Positions 18,275 to 27,047 of a stretch of DNA of 64,000 nt are shown one piece after another; the first letter of the stretch is position 1, and each line of letters opens with the position of its first letter. Made by a program: the position numbers and the translations under genes. The DNA is from Pirellulaceae bacterium (GTDB lineage: Bacteria > Planctomycetota > Planctomycetia > Pirellulales > Pirellulaceae), in contig JAHBXS010000002.1 of assembly GCA_019636375.1 (NCBI GenBank), forward strand, positions 399,621-463,620. Direction: 5' to 3'. The notes beneath the pieces are model-generated. The model saw nothing but the letters and a program-made list of their open reading frames with translations. It had not been told where the DNA came from and ran no database searches.

Positions 18275-20161
18275 GTGGCTGCTTTCTTACAAATGATTAC
18301 CGGAGTCCATGCCGGAGCCCGGTTTGACCTTGACGAAAAATCGGAAAGCCTTATCGGTCGGGACTGGAAGTGCCAAATCGCTCTCAATGATCCCGAATGT
18401 TCTCGCGAACACGCCATGATCTATCGAGATGTCGAGGGATGGTGGATCGTCGATCGCGGCAGCAGCAACGGCACTTTCATCAACGGCCAGACGATCGATT
18501 CGGCGCGTCTTGTCGATGGAACCGAGGTCCGCATCGGCTCGAACTTCTTTACTTTTTGCCAATCCGAACCGATTGCAACAACTTCTTCTCCACCCGTTGT
18601 TGAGGCGACAACGTCAGTCACTCTGATCCACAATCGCTCTCACGACACTAACGAATTCGGCCAATACACACTTGAATTTCTCAAAGGGATTCACCCCGGC
18701 CAAGACCTCTATACCCTCTTCCGACTCACTGTCAAACTTCTCAGTGCCAGCGGACCCGACGAAGTCATCCAAATTTGCCTGACTCGACTTTGCGAGCGAA
18801 CTGGAGCCGATGTCGCCGGATTCCTGTGGGTAAACGATGAAGGCAAACTCATCCCCAAAATGGTATTTCCCGAACATGGAGTCGAAAAACTCAAACTTCG
18901 AGATAACCTCACTCAACAAGTGGTCGAAAAGAAAAAATACATTCACATCCAACACGATTCAGTTGACGGGCCGGGCAGTTTTGCGGACGCGATTTGTGTT
19001 CCTCTCATCCCGGAAACGCCATCTGGAAAATCGAAAAAAACTCAAGTCCTTGGTGCTATCCATCTCTATCGCCAAAACGAAAAGTTTCACGAGAACCATC
19101 CTCAATTGGCCCAAGCGATGGCCAATATCTTGACTTCCGCGCTGATCCAGGCCTACTCCCGAGCTCGTCTCGAGGCCGAACACACCAGCCTCGTGCAAAA
19201 AACGGGCGCTTTCGACGAACTTCTCGGCGATAGCCCCGGAATCAAAGACCTGACTTCCAAAATCTCACGTATTGCCAAGGCTTCCGGTTGCGTTTTAATC
19301 CGTGGCGAAAGTGGGGTCGGCAAGGAACTCGTGGCCCGCGCTCTGCACCGCAATAGTCCCCGCGATGAACGCCCTATGCTCACCGTCAATTGCGCAGCCA
19401 TCCCTCGTGAACTGATGGAAAGCCAACTCTTCGGCCACAAAAAAGGGGCCTTTACCGGTGCCGACCGAGACCACATCGGCTGGTTCCAACAAGCCGACCT
19501 CGGCACCCTGTTCCTCGACGAAATCGGCGAACTTACGCTCGATGGTCAGGCTAAATTACTTCGCATCCTCGAAGGACACCCCTTCATGCCCGTTGGCAGC
19601 AGCGAACCGATCAGCGTCGATGTCCGCGTTATCTGTGCCACCAACCGCGACCTCCGAGAATTTGTTAATGAAAAACGTTTTCGCGAAGACCTCTACTATC
19701 GCCTGAGCGTCTTTGAACTTCCAATCCCCCCTCTCCGCGAACGAGGCGACGATATTCAGTTGCTCGTCAATCATTTCTTGAAACACTTTCGCGAACGGCA
19801 TGGACGGTTTTCGCTTGAGCTTTCCCCCAAGGCAAACGCGACTCTTCTGAACTATCATTGGCCTGGCAACATCCGCCAACTGCGCAATGTCATCGACTCG
19901 GCCGTTGTCATGGCCGACGGAAATTCTATCGAAGCACATGACCTGGGAATCCGAGAGCATATCGGGATCGATCGACCTGAAGACCTTCAGTTCAATCGTC
20001 TAGAAAATTTGCGGATCGAAGATTGGGAAAAAAAACTTGTCGCCGAAGCCTTACAACGCACAAGCCACTCGATCCCCGAATCGGCAAAATTACTCGGCAT
20101 CAGCCGCGCGACGCTTTATCGCAAATTAGAAGAGTACAAAATCGAACGCAAACCTGAATGA
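18275..20161 (+). CDS. Sigma54-dependent transcriptional activator with FHA and GAF sensor domains
   Basis: About 628 residues: FHA domain (1-100; SLIGRDWKCQIALNDPECSR and GSSNGTFING, phosphothreonine reader), GAF-like domain (about 130-290), AAA+ activator domain (about 310-545) with Walker A GESGVGKEL, the sigma54 contact loop GAFTGA, Walker B TLFLDEIGEL and R-finger region PVGSSEPISVDVRVICATNRDL, then a Fis-type helix-turn-helix (SAKLLGISRATLYRKLEEYKI). It should remodel RNA polymerase-sigma54 at enhancer-dependent promoters, with the FHA domain reading phosphorylation by a Ser/Thr kinase (one is encoded at 62 kb, link is inference). GTG 18275 is preferred for the GGGAG 5 nt upstream; TTG 18263 and ATG 18293 are in frame. 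The gene uses many C-ending codons, following the C-rich plus strand of this flank. Confidence 0.93.
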   Translation: MAAFLQMITGVHAGARFDLDEKSESLIGRDWKCQIALNDPECSREHAMIYRDVEGWWIVDRGSSNGTFINGQTIDSARLVDGTEVRIGSNFFTFCQSEPIATTSSPPVVEATTSVTLIHNRSHDTNEFGQYTLEFLKGIHPGQDLYTLFRLTVKLLSASGPDEVIQICLTRLCERTGADVAGFLWVNDEGKLIPKMVFPEHGVEKLKLRDNLTQQVVEKKKYIHIQHDSVDGPGSFADAICVPLIPETPSGKSKKTQVLGAIHLYRQNEKFHENHPQLAQAMANILTSALIQAYSRARLEAEHTSLVQKTGAFDELLGDSPGIKDLTSKISRIAKASGCVLIRGESGVGKELVARALHRNSPRDERPMLTVNCAAIPRELMESQLFGHKKGAFTGADRDHIGWFQQADLGTLFLDEIGELTLDGQAKLLRILEGHPFMPVGSSEPISVDVRVICATNRDLREFVNEKRFREDLYYRLSVFELPIPPLRERGDDIQLLVNHFLKHFRERHGRFSLELSPKANATLLNYHWPGNIRQLRNVIDSAVVMADGNSIEAHDLGIREHIGIDRPEDLQFNRLENLRIEDWEKKLVAEALQRTSHSIPESAKLLGISRATLYRKLEEYKIERKPE

Positions 20162-20212
20162 CTTGCAATGGTCAATCAGACCTTTCCCGCAAACCATTGC
20201 GGTTCCAACTCG

Positions 20213-21949
20213 CTACGCAGCACGTTTCGATTTGCGCGCCGGCTCCGTAGCAATTTCTTGCCCAAGCCCTAACCCCAGATGATCGATACAGACCTCGATC
20301 CCAGCTGCCTCAAGTCGCTCAACCATCTGCACGTTAATTTCCGTTTGCAAAGCTGCCATTCCAGATCGGCTGCCGAAAAACACCCGCAGTTCAAAGTCTA
20401 ACGACCTGGGACCGATTTTGGCCAAAACCACACTCGGCTCGGGATACTCAAGGACCCGGGATTGACCCTTGGCCACTTCTAGCAAAATCTGCTGAACCCG
20501 CCTTGCCTCACACCCATGTGCCACCGAAACCGGGAACACCATCCGACACGTGGCATCTGACAACGTCCAATTCATCACATCGCCGGTAATAAACGCCTTG
20601 TTCGGTACGATCCATTCCCGACGATCTGCGTCCAGAATCGTCGTGGCCCGCAATGCCATCTTCGTTACCGTCCCCGATATGTTGTTGACCGAAACCCAAT
20701 CGCCAACTCGTACCGGTCGCTCAATCAAAATAATGAGGCCCGAAACTAAATTGGCAAAAACTTCTTGCAGTCCAAATCCCAACCCGACCGTCAAACCAGC
20801 CGCCAACCACTGAACTCGATCCCAATTAAAGCCGAGCAGCGAACTCGCCCAGATCAAACCAATCAAGCCGATCAAATACCTGGCAACAAAAGTGATCGCA
20901 AATCGGCCACCTTTGTCGAGCGGTAAACGCAGCGGCAGAAATAGCTCGATCAACCCCGCCACATTCCGACTCAAACTAAACGCGACAACAACTACCGCCA
21001 TCGCTCCAACAAGCTCGCGCAACGACGCCCCGCTACCAATCGGGATCGGCACCCGCTGCAGCAATTCGCGCATCGGTAAGATGTCTGACCAAATCTGCAT
21101 CCCTGCCAGTATCATCCCCAACACGCCCAACAAATTTAAAATCCGCACGACTTGCGTTGCATATCCGGCAAGCTCATTCAGCCGATCTCGCCCTCCACTT
21201 TCTAACGGATTGATCTGTCGTTCTAACCTTGCACGGTACATTCCCCAGAGTTGCAAAAACCAAGACCAGCCCAAGGTCAACGCAAGTCCCGATAAAAACG
21301 TCCAAACAATTCTCTGTCCCAATTGCTCTGCGGCAAACCGATATCCAATTCCTGCGAGCACCGCCAGACTTACCGACAACAGCGAAACTGCCATTTGAAA
21401 TCCGCGACCTCCGCCCAACCAAATCGTTGGTTTCGTATCGCACATCAAAGTCTCGCGTCTTACGATCGCGTTGGCGGTTAACCACAAGACATTGGCCAAC
21501 CCTATCAGTGACGCGATTAAGATCAATCGCCCCAACGAATCGCTATAACGGCCTTCGCTGTACAACTTCAAGAAGTCACAAGCCGCCCACATCGGGCCGA
21601 CTAGCCAAATCGTGAGGGATAATGCCCGCTCCAAGTAACCACAAACGCCCGCCGCCCAATTCAAGTGAACTCTTGCGAGCCCCTGCGCACCAAACGCCCT
21701 TCGCAAAACAACCGCAACCACCAACAACGGCAATACGGAACCTAACCCATGCGCAAGCTGTGCCGCCAAAATTTGAGTCTTCCCCACGGCCTTGAGTTGC
21801 ACAAAAACAAAATAGGCCAACAAGGGCATCGTCATCGCACGCGCAACCGTCCCCAATATCGATTGCAGCCATTGCCATACTACCGGTCGCTTCAAAAGCC
21901 CGAGCGGCCCCCTGTTCTGGGCGTCAGGAGTCAGTTTCTTTTCGTTCAT
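20213..21949 (-). CDS. MscS-type mechanosensitive channel, pore half of a split KefA
   Basis: 579 residues, membrane protein. About ten hydrophobic segments are followed by the MscS pore helix and beta domain: GFGLQEVFANLVSGLIILIE, RPVRVGDWVSVNNISGTVTK, RATTILDADRREWIVPNK and VMNWTLSD. The arrangement of many helices before the MscS module is that of MscK/KefA. The start is ATG 21949, which overlaps the upstream stop as ATGA; the frame extends upstream to 22114 but that part lies inside the preceding gene. Translation is therefore coupled to the 516-residue gene before it, and the two proteins together rebuild a KefA-like channel that releases solutes under osmotic downshock. Pore function is well supported; partnership is inference from coupling and domain order. 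Confidence 0.9.
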   Translation of the reverse strand: MNEKKLTPDAQNRGPLGLLKRPVVWQWLQSILGTVARAMTMPLLAYFVFVQLKAVGKTQILAAQLAHGLGSVLPLLVVAVVLRRAFGAQGLARVHLNWAAGVCGYLERALSLTIWLVGPMWAACDFLKLYSEGRYSDSLGRLILIASLIGLANVLWLTANAIVRRETLMCDTKPTIWLGGGRGFQMAVSLLSVSLAVLAGIGYRFAAEQLGQRIVWTFLSGLALTLGWSWFLQLWGMYRARLERQINPLESGGRDRLNELAGYATQVVRILNLLGVLGMILAGMQIWSDILPMRELLQRVPIPIGSGASLRELVGAMAVVVVAFSLSRNVAGLIELFLPLRLPLDKGGRFAITFVARYLIGLIGLIWASSLLGFNWDRVQWLAAGLTVGLGFGLQEVFANLVSGLIILIERPVRVGDWVSVNNISGTVTKMALRATTILDADRREWIVPNKAFITGDVMNWTLSDATCRMVFPVSVAHGCEARRVQQILLEVAKGQSRVLEYPEPSVVLAKIGPRSLDFELRVFFGSRSGMAALQTEINVQMVERLEAAGIEVCIDHLGLGLGQEIATEPARKSKRAA

Positions 21950-23496
21950 GCCCCCGCTCCTCGAATCACTTGACCTGCTGAAAATTTCCCTGACAACCAG
22001 CGCAGAAAAAACAGGCCCAGCAACCAACCCGTCAGTTGCACAGGATTTTCCGTCAAGTGACTGAAAAGCCCCCGCAGCAGATCGATCCAAGCCCCCGGTT
22101 GTAGCAGACTCCACAGCCCTTCAGAGCTTCGCACAATCACCGCCACACCCAGCGGCTCCGAGTTTCGGACCCACAATAGTTTATGATCCAAGAAGTAACG
22201 CAACTCTTCGACGGCCAGAATCAGCCGTTCACGCTCACTCGTCAGCTCAATCAACCGCTGATAGAGCCCTTCGATTTCAGCCAGTAGCTCTTGATACCCA
22301 TCCTCGGAAACCAGTCTCCCGTCGGCATCGCTGGCGTTATTCCCGCCCGACCCTCGCTCGCGCTCTAGAGTTAGCCCCTTTTCCGCGGCCAACAGAGCAA
22401 CATTTAAATCTCGCAATTCTTGACGGGTTTCATGATTTCGGATTCGTATCTCGTCTTCAGAAGGCAAACGCCGATGGGCTTCCAGAAACAAAAGCTGATT
22501 CCCCTCCACCAACCCAAAACGCTCGTACTTGTCACGAAGCGATTGCGTCTTGCTCTCAATCGACTCAAGTTGTTTTCCGACAGTGGAGATCTCCTCAAGA
22601 ACTTCAAGAACTCGGCTCCGGATTTTGAGTAATTGCTCTTTCGCCGAAGAATCAACGCATTGTCGATTGTCCCTCGATTCGGAAGGGAACTCTTTCGCGC
22701 CAGCAACCGGCAACAACCCCTCAAGTGCAGGGTTTGCCTGATCCAGCGGCGGCTCGCTCTTGTTCGCTGCATTGTATGAAGGTTGTAAATCTGCCAATTT
22801 CTTGAGTTTTTTGATGACGCGAGGAGCCTCGTCGAGCACGACTTCCATCAATGCCAACTCGGCGAGCAGCATTTTATACTCGGCCTGCCGCGAGATACGC
22901 TCGGCGTGAATCAGAAGAAAACGGTCCAAGGTACCGTCGTCTTCAATGAAATCCAATAAAATCCGCTCGTCGCGCTCGGACTCTTGCCACCTTGCCTCCA
23001 CGAGCGGCAGTCGCTCCCTGATCATCGGCCATCGCTGCTGAGCCACCGAGTAACGAGTTTCCCAATTTGCCAATTCTGACTGGGTTGATGTGGATTGAAT
23101 CGACTCGGAATCCATCATCCGCCGCTCGTCATGATGCCGCAAAGTTTGCTGTTCATACTGCAACGCTTGTTCAGCAAACTTTTGAACTCGCCGCAATAAC
23201 TCCTCGCGAGAACTTTGGCCCAGGCCGGCTTCCGAAGAATCCATCTGAAGTAGCTCAAGAGTTACCGCCGCCAATATCTCGCGAGCATCCATCTCCGCTA
23301 GGCTCGAAACATCGACACGCTCATAGCGCAACCCCACCACTTCGCTATTCGGAACACGACGAGCAGTCGCTCCGGCTAGTTGAATTTTTTGGTCATGTTC
23401 CTGAGCAACGCCCCCGTCACTCCACAATACTCCACCGGCCAGCACCAGCACGACCCTTAACCGCACTCTCCAAACGCTCGACAAGAATTGAATCAT
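21946..23496 (-). CDS. Exported coiled-coil protein, periplasmic half of a split KefA
   Basis: About 516 residues. A signal peptide (MIQFLSSVWRVRLRVVLVLAGGVLW, predicted to end near GGVAQ) leads into some 430 residues of charged, heptad-like helix rich in E, R, Q and L, then a single hydrophobic segment close to the C-terminus (VQLTGWLLGLFFLRWL) and a short tail. This is what the periplasmic N-terminal domain of MscK/KefA looks like, here as a separate polypeptide. ATG 23496 is preferred, since AGGGA precedes it by about 4 nt; GTG 23523 is also in frame. Its stop overlaps the start of the channel gene by four bases. No catalytic motif is visible. Codon use is strongly skewed by the C-rich plus strand. 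Confidence 0.8.
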   Translation of the reverse strand: MIQFLSSVWRVRLRVVLVLAGGVLWSDGGVAQEHDQKIQLAGATARRVPNSEVVGLRYERVDVSSLAEMDAREILAAVTLELLQMDSSEAGLGQSSREELLRRVQKFAEQALQYEQQTLRHHDERRMMDSESIQSTSTQSELANWETRYSVAQQRWPMIRERLPLVEARWQESERDERILLDFIEDDGTLDRFLLIHAERISRQAEYKMLLAELALMEVVLDEAPRVIKKLKKLADLQPSYNAANKSEPPLDQANPALEGLLPVAGAKEFPSESRDNRQCVDSSAKEQLLKIRSRVLEVLEEISTVGKQLESIESKTQSLRDKYERFGLVEGNQLLFLEAHRRLPSEDEIRIRNHETRQELRDLNVALLAAEKGLTLERERGSGGNNASDADGRLVSEDGYQELLAEIEGLYQRLIELTSERERLILAVEELRYFLDHKLLWVRNSEPLGVAVIVRSSEGLWSLLQPGAWIDLLRGLFSHLTENPVQLTGWLLGLFFLRWLSGKFSAGQVIRGAGA

Positions 23497-23550
23497 CACG
23501 TCCCTACAACGATCCACTAACACTCATCCGACTGAAACACTCATCCCGCC

Positions 23551-23618
23551 AACTTTTCACTCTGTAACCACATAACTTTTCTGCCTGTATCCACGTAACT
23601 TTTCACTCCGTGAAAAGA
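23551..23618. repeat. 23-bp tandem repeat, about 2.8 copies
   Basis: Three successive units begin AACTTTTC at 23551, 23574 and 23597. The first two share AACTTTTCnnnCTGTAnCCACnT and the third diverges after its first 15 bases. The units carry the DnaA-box-like words GTAACCACA and GTATCCACG. They sit just upstream of the coiled-coil gene, so a regulatory role is an alternative to a replication role. Confidence 0.6.
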
Positions 23619-24678
23619 AAAAAACACGCGTAACGTCTCGTCCCAAAAAAAGACAAGCACACTCGCTATTTTTTGTTCTGTAAAAAGATTCGCACCCACA
23701 ACTGCGTCCTTACCCAACTCCAGAAGGGGCAGAGAATACAGCAGTCGGGGCGCCATGACAAGGCAAACTCCACACAGCCAAAACAATGGCCTTCTCAGCA
23801 AATTCTTGGCCGATTATCAATACCTCCCATCCCCGAGCCGCTAGCACCCAACCCCTAATCAGACACTTCACTCCAATCCCAATTGTCAAAAGACCATTAC
23901 CTTCTGCGGCCATCTGAATGTGGCATTGTCGAAGCTGAGGGAGAAAGTTCTCGATCTTCAGTTTTCGGTGGTCAGGTTGAAATGGGTACGCGTGAAGTGA
24001 ATTGATGGACGCTGGAGCATCGAGGGAGGTGAAAGCGGGGGACGGGGTGCTGCTGATTTATCCGCTTTGAGGGTTATTCGCAAAGACATCTCGGTTCGGG
24101 GGATACTTGAAAATTGATTCGTGGGAAACGACACACCCGACAATCAGAACAACGGAGAGTAGTTTCGTGAGAATCTGAAATTCTGTTCCACTAGCAACTG
24201 TTAACCGTTTTTATCCTCAATCCAATCAGGGCGTCGTTTGCATTTCGTGTCGGCGTAATCCTAATCTGTATCCCCCCACTTTGGGGATACGCACAGTGCA
24301 ACATTAGACGCGTTGGTCGAGGCGAACATCTTCGATGTGAGTCGTGACTTCCTCGCGAGAGTCGATTGACTTCTGGTTCGGCGTGACGATTTTCTAAACT
24401 TCGCGTCCGGTAAGTTGTGGGGGTCGAGTCTGAGAAGGACTCGCGACACGCCTAAGAAACCATCCCCGCACGATAAGTACCGATTATGAAAATCGCAATC
24501 TTCAATGAGCAAAACCTATTGATTGGAAAGTTGAATTCATGCCATTTCGATGACCAAGTTGCTTGTTTTGATCACGAAATTTCTGACAACGCGACCTGAC
24601 ATTTGCTCGTGTGCGATGGGTGTCATTCCGTCAAAAAATTTCCAAGCCCTGAACTTTCAGACACTAAATTGACCCTTT

Positions 24679-24717
24679 GCGAAAAAAATTTTAAAAATTT
24701 TTTGAAAATTTTTTCGC
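24679..24717. repeat. AT-rich palindrome
   Basis: A 39-bp near-perfect inverted repeat with GCGAAAAAAATTTT on the left and AAAATTTTTTCGC on the right; only the outer three bases on each side and one central G are G or C. It could be a DNA-unwinding element, a protein-binding site or an intrinsic bend. It is far from any convincing gene end, so a terminator is unlikely. Confidence 0.55.
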
Positions 24718-25430
24718 CTCTAAAAATGCTATTCAAACAAGTCCTCGCCAACCTGATTTGAGTTTCCAACTCACTCACTCGATGCTCATCAGCAACGATT
24801 TCAAAACACCATCTCGGCGATGACCTCTTTGTTCCGAGAACAACTCTCGCGAAAAATTTCTTTTGCGAAAATGTCAAAACGCTTTTCGGTGCGAGATGGA
24901 GAGCCGACACAAAAACATGCGAATTCCCCGCAAAAAAACGACGTTTTCATAGGGCACATGTCTGGTCCGTTTAGTTGTTCACTGGCTCATTGTGTTGGCG
25001 ATCCAAGCGAACTGGTATCGTTGACAACGCCGAGACGAACTCAAAATCTTTTTCGACATCACGATTTGTCGCCTCAAATGTTTAACACGAATCGATGAAG
25101 CAAACGAATTCGGTCAGTTGCTGAAACGACGACATGGAAACCTTGATGGCCGACGGAATTTCGAAAAAAATTTTGGAAATAATATTGAAATCGTTTTTGC
25201 TATCGCTTAAAAATACGGGAACGAAGGAAACCACTCTTCGGTTTGTTTTCAGAATCAGTTGTGGCCAAACACATCGGACTCATCGAAGCAAACACTGGAG
25301 TCATCTCGGAATAGATGATTCCTTGAGTGGTTAGCCACCCGACGCGTTTTGTTTCGTGTTCGGTATTTATGGTGGCGAGCGGGGGACTGTGGTCCCAGGT
25401 TCGCCGAATTTTTTTGTCGGAGGATTTACC

Positions 25431-25547
25431 GTGGCCAAGAAAGCAGCTAAGAAAGCAGCAGCTCCTAAGAAAGCAGCAGCTCCTAAGAAAGCAGCTAAGA
25501 AAGCAGCTCCAAAGAAAGCCGCTAAGAAAGCCGCCAAGAAGAAGTAG
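25431..25547 (+). CDS. Histone H1-like lysine/alanine-rich mini-protein
   Basis: 38 residues made of 17 Lys, 17 Ala, 3 Pro and the initiator Met, arranged as KKAA and KKAAAP repeats. This is the composition of the disordered tail of histone H1 and of bacterial H1-like proteins, which bind DNA through charge. The start GTG 25431 has GGAGGA 6 nt upstream, an excellent ribosome site, and a strong terminator follows the stop, so it is a real transcription unit. It lacks the globular part of eukaryotic H1. It sits at the edge of the origin-like region, so a role in packing that DNA is a possibility, not shown. The repetitive codons (AAG AAA GCA GCT) may let its length vary between strains. Confidence 0.8.
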   Translation: MAKKAAKKAAAPKKAAAPKKAAKKAAPKKAAKKAAKKK

Positions 25548-25591
25548 TTTCTTCTTAACGTCGCTTTCTTTTTTTATCGACACAACGAGAC

Positions 25592-25618
25592 AGGACTGCT
25601 TAGCAGTCCTATTTTTTT
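25592..25618 (+). terminator. Terminator of the H1-like gene
   Basis: The arms AGGACTG and CAGTCCT (25592-25610, five-base loop CTTAG) are followed by ATTTTTTT. It lies 45 bp after the stop codon of the H1-like gene. The stem is perfect. Confidence 0.85.
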
Positions 25619-25698
25619 GCGCTGATCGCGGGGAAAATCGGGATTTTGGGGTTGCCGAAAACGGAGAGCCTTGTGCTTTGTCAACGCTTAATTTCAGG

Positions 25699-25765
25699 GT
25701 AGCGGAACTCGTCAAGAGTTTCGAATCATGCCTAAATCATCGAAAGTCTTGACGACTTCCGCTAC
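25699..25765. repeat. 67-bp hairpin repeat, copy 1
   Basis: Starts GTAGCGGAACTCGTCAAGAG and ends CTTGACGACTTCCGCTAC, so each end is roughly the reverse complement of the other. A second copy of the same 67-bp length lies in opposite orientation at 29016-29082. It falls between the H1-like gene and mrp. It behaves like a REP/BIME-type intergenic element. Confidence 0.8.
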
Positions 25766-25798
25766 GGGAGTAACCCTAATTTTTCGGTGTGGCAAAGC

Positions 25799-26863
25799 CT
25801 ACAGTACCGGCAATTGCAGCTTGACGGGGGACTGAACGGCCTTTTGCGAAAGGTACCGCACCAGTTGATAGGCGATTTTTTCCAGGAACGGAGCAACCGT
25901 TGGATCGGAAAAATTGGCTGCCGACTCACCGGCGTCGCCACGTTCTCGGATACCGATGTTGATCGGGATTTCGCCCAGGAACGGTAGACCCGCTTCTTCT
26001 GCGTATTGCCTCGCACCACCTTTCCCAAAAATGTCATAGCGTTTGCCCGTATCGGGACAGATGAAACTGCTCATGTTTTCCACAACGCCGACGACGGGAA
26101 TTTTTACTTGCTGGAACATCGCAACTGCTTTGACGGCGTCGATGAGGGCAACTTCTTGAGGCGTACATACAACCACCGCACTGGCTCCAGGGATAACCTG
26201 CGAAAGAGTCAACGCAATGTCTCCCGTCCCAGGCGGCATGTCGATGATCAGGAAGTCAAGGTTCCCCCACTCAACATCGCGAAGAAAAGTTGTCACCGCC
26301 GAATGCAACATCGGCCCGCGCCAAATCACGGCCTTGTCCGCCGGAACCATGTAGCCAATCGACATTAGCTTCATGCCGTCGTAGTCGAAGGCTGCGATTT
26401 TGTCGCCAGCTTTGGCCGCTTGGCCGCGCACACCTGTCAACTGAGGCACGCTGGGTCCGTAGACGTCAGCGTCCAGCAAACCGACCTTGCACCCAGCCTT
26501 TTTGAGTGCCAGAGCCACGCTCAACGCGACCGTACTCTTGCCCACGCCCCCCTTTCCCGAGCCTACTAAAATGACACTTTTGGCAGTCAGGCCAAGTTGG
26601 CCGGCAGGAATTGCCGGTCGGGGGTGCTCGATAATCTCAACATCAACCCGCTGTGCACCGGGAAGGTAGGTTCGTGCAAGTTCTGAAATTTGGTCGCGAA
26701 GTTCCGGGTACAGAGGGGCGACATAGCTACTGAAGGCGACGCGGATTTTCACAGCCGTGCCATCGAGTCGAACCTCGTGGACTTGCCGACCCGCTGCGAG
26801 GGGAACACCGTTCTCTGGGTCCAAAAATTTGCCGAGGACTTGCTCGAATGTTTCAAGGCTCAT
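25799..26863 (-). CDS. mrp: Mrp/ApbC iron-sulfur cluster carrier ATPase
   Basis: 354 residues, cytosolic. Residues 1-90 form an MIP18/DUF59 domain, then a ParA/MinD-type ATPase with the deviant Walker A GSGKGGVGKST (about residue 103), GLLDADVYGPSVPQL, and FLIIDMPPGTGDIALTL. Mrp/ApbC proteins bind a 4Fe-4S cluster and pass it to target apoproteins. The family's CxxC bridge region reads SSFICPDTGKRYDIFG, with only the first cysteine; this variant occurs in other Mrp proteins as far as I recall. It is on the minus strand, to the right of the skew switch. No partner gene is adjacent. Confidence 0.95.
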   Translation of the reverse strand: MSLETFEQVLGKFLDPENGVPLAAGRQVHEVRLDGTAVKIRVAFSSYVAPLYPELRDQISELARTYLPGAQRVDVEIIEHPRPAIPAGQLGLTAKSVILVGSGKGGVGKSTVALSVALALKKAGCKVGLLDADVYGPSVPQLTGVRGQAAKAGDKIAAFDYDGMKLMSIGYMVPADKAVIWRGPMLHSAVTTFLRDVEWGNLDFLIIDMPPGTGDIALTLSQVIPGASAVVVCTPQEVALIDAVKAVAMFQQVKIPVVGVVENMSSFICPDTGKRYDIFGKGGARQYAEEAGLPFLGEIPINIGIRERGDAGESAANFSDPTVAPFLEKIAYQLVRYLSQKAVQSPVKLQLPVL

Positions 26864-26953
26864 GGTGTCTTATGTGGGAAAAAAAGATTTGACGCGGAAC
26901 AACTGCCAAGCCGAACAGGCATCAGAGTTCGTCCGTAATTAAACTGCCTAGTT

Positions 26954-27014
26954 AGCCGGATCGAATTAGCATCCGCTTGTCGCGAAAACCGGACCCTAAC
27001 GGGTTCCGGCTGAT
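26954..27014. repeat. Intergenic REP-like repeat, family B copy 1
   Basis: About 61 bp running from AGCCGGA to CGGCTGAT, with internal TTAGCATCCG and ACCGGACCCTAACGG. A related copy lies at 49456-49529. The ends are inverted (AGCCG with CGGCT). It occupies the gap upstream of mrp. Confidence 0.65.
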
Positions 27015-27047
27015 GACAAGTCCAGCAGTTAATTTGCGAACGGCTCT

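Larger units (their letters stand above)
23524..25430. other. 1.9-kb non-coding region with sharp GC-skew switch (candidate replication origin)
   Basis: No frame here looks like a real gene. The plus strand changes from C-rich to G-rich within about 180 bp: 23821-23880 has 5 G and 30 C, 24001-24060 has 27 G and 8 C. Left of it most genes point left, and even the plus-strand FHA gene is C-rich; right of it plus-strand genes are G- and T-rich. A C-to-G change along the plus strand is the direction expected of an origin. DnaA-box-like words occur at 23564-23572, 23587-23595, 24074-24082 and 24211-24219 (the last 8 of 9 to TTATCCACA). An AT-rich palindrome lies at 24679-24717 and a small hairpin (GTATCCCC/GGGGATAC) at 24268-24290. 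dnaA and dnaN are not in the window. Confidence 0.5.

Noticed and set aside
23541-23801. 86-codon minus-strand frame with a hydrophobic start just upstream of the coiled-coil gene
   Set aside because: It looked like a small exported protein, but its C-terminal part is the 23-bp tandem repeat and no ribosome site is present.
24540-25330. tRNA, RNase P RNA, tmRNA or SRP RNA in the gene-free region
   Set aside because: I looked for the conserved RNase P, tmRNA and tRNA end motifs by eye and found none.
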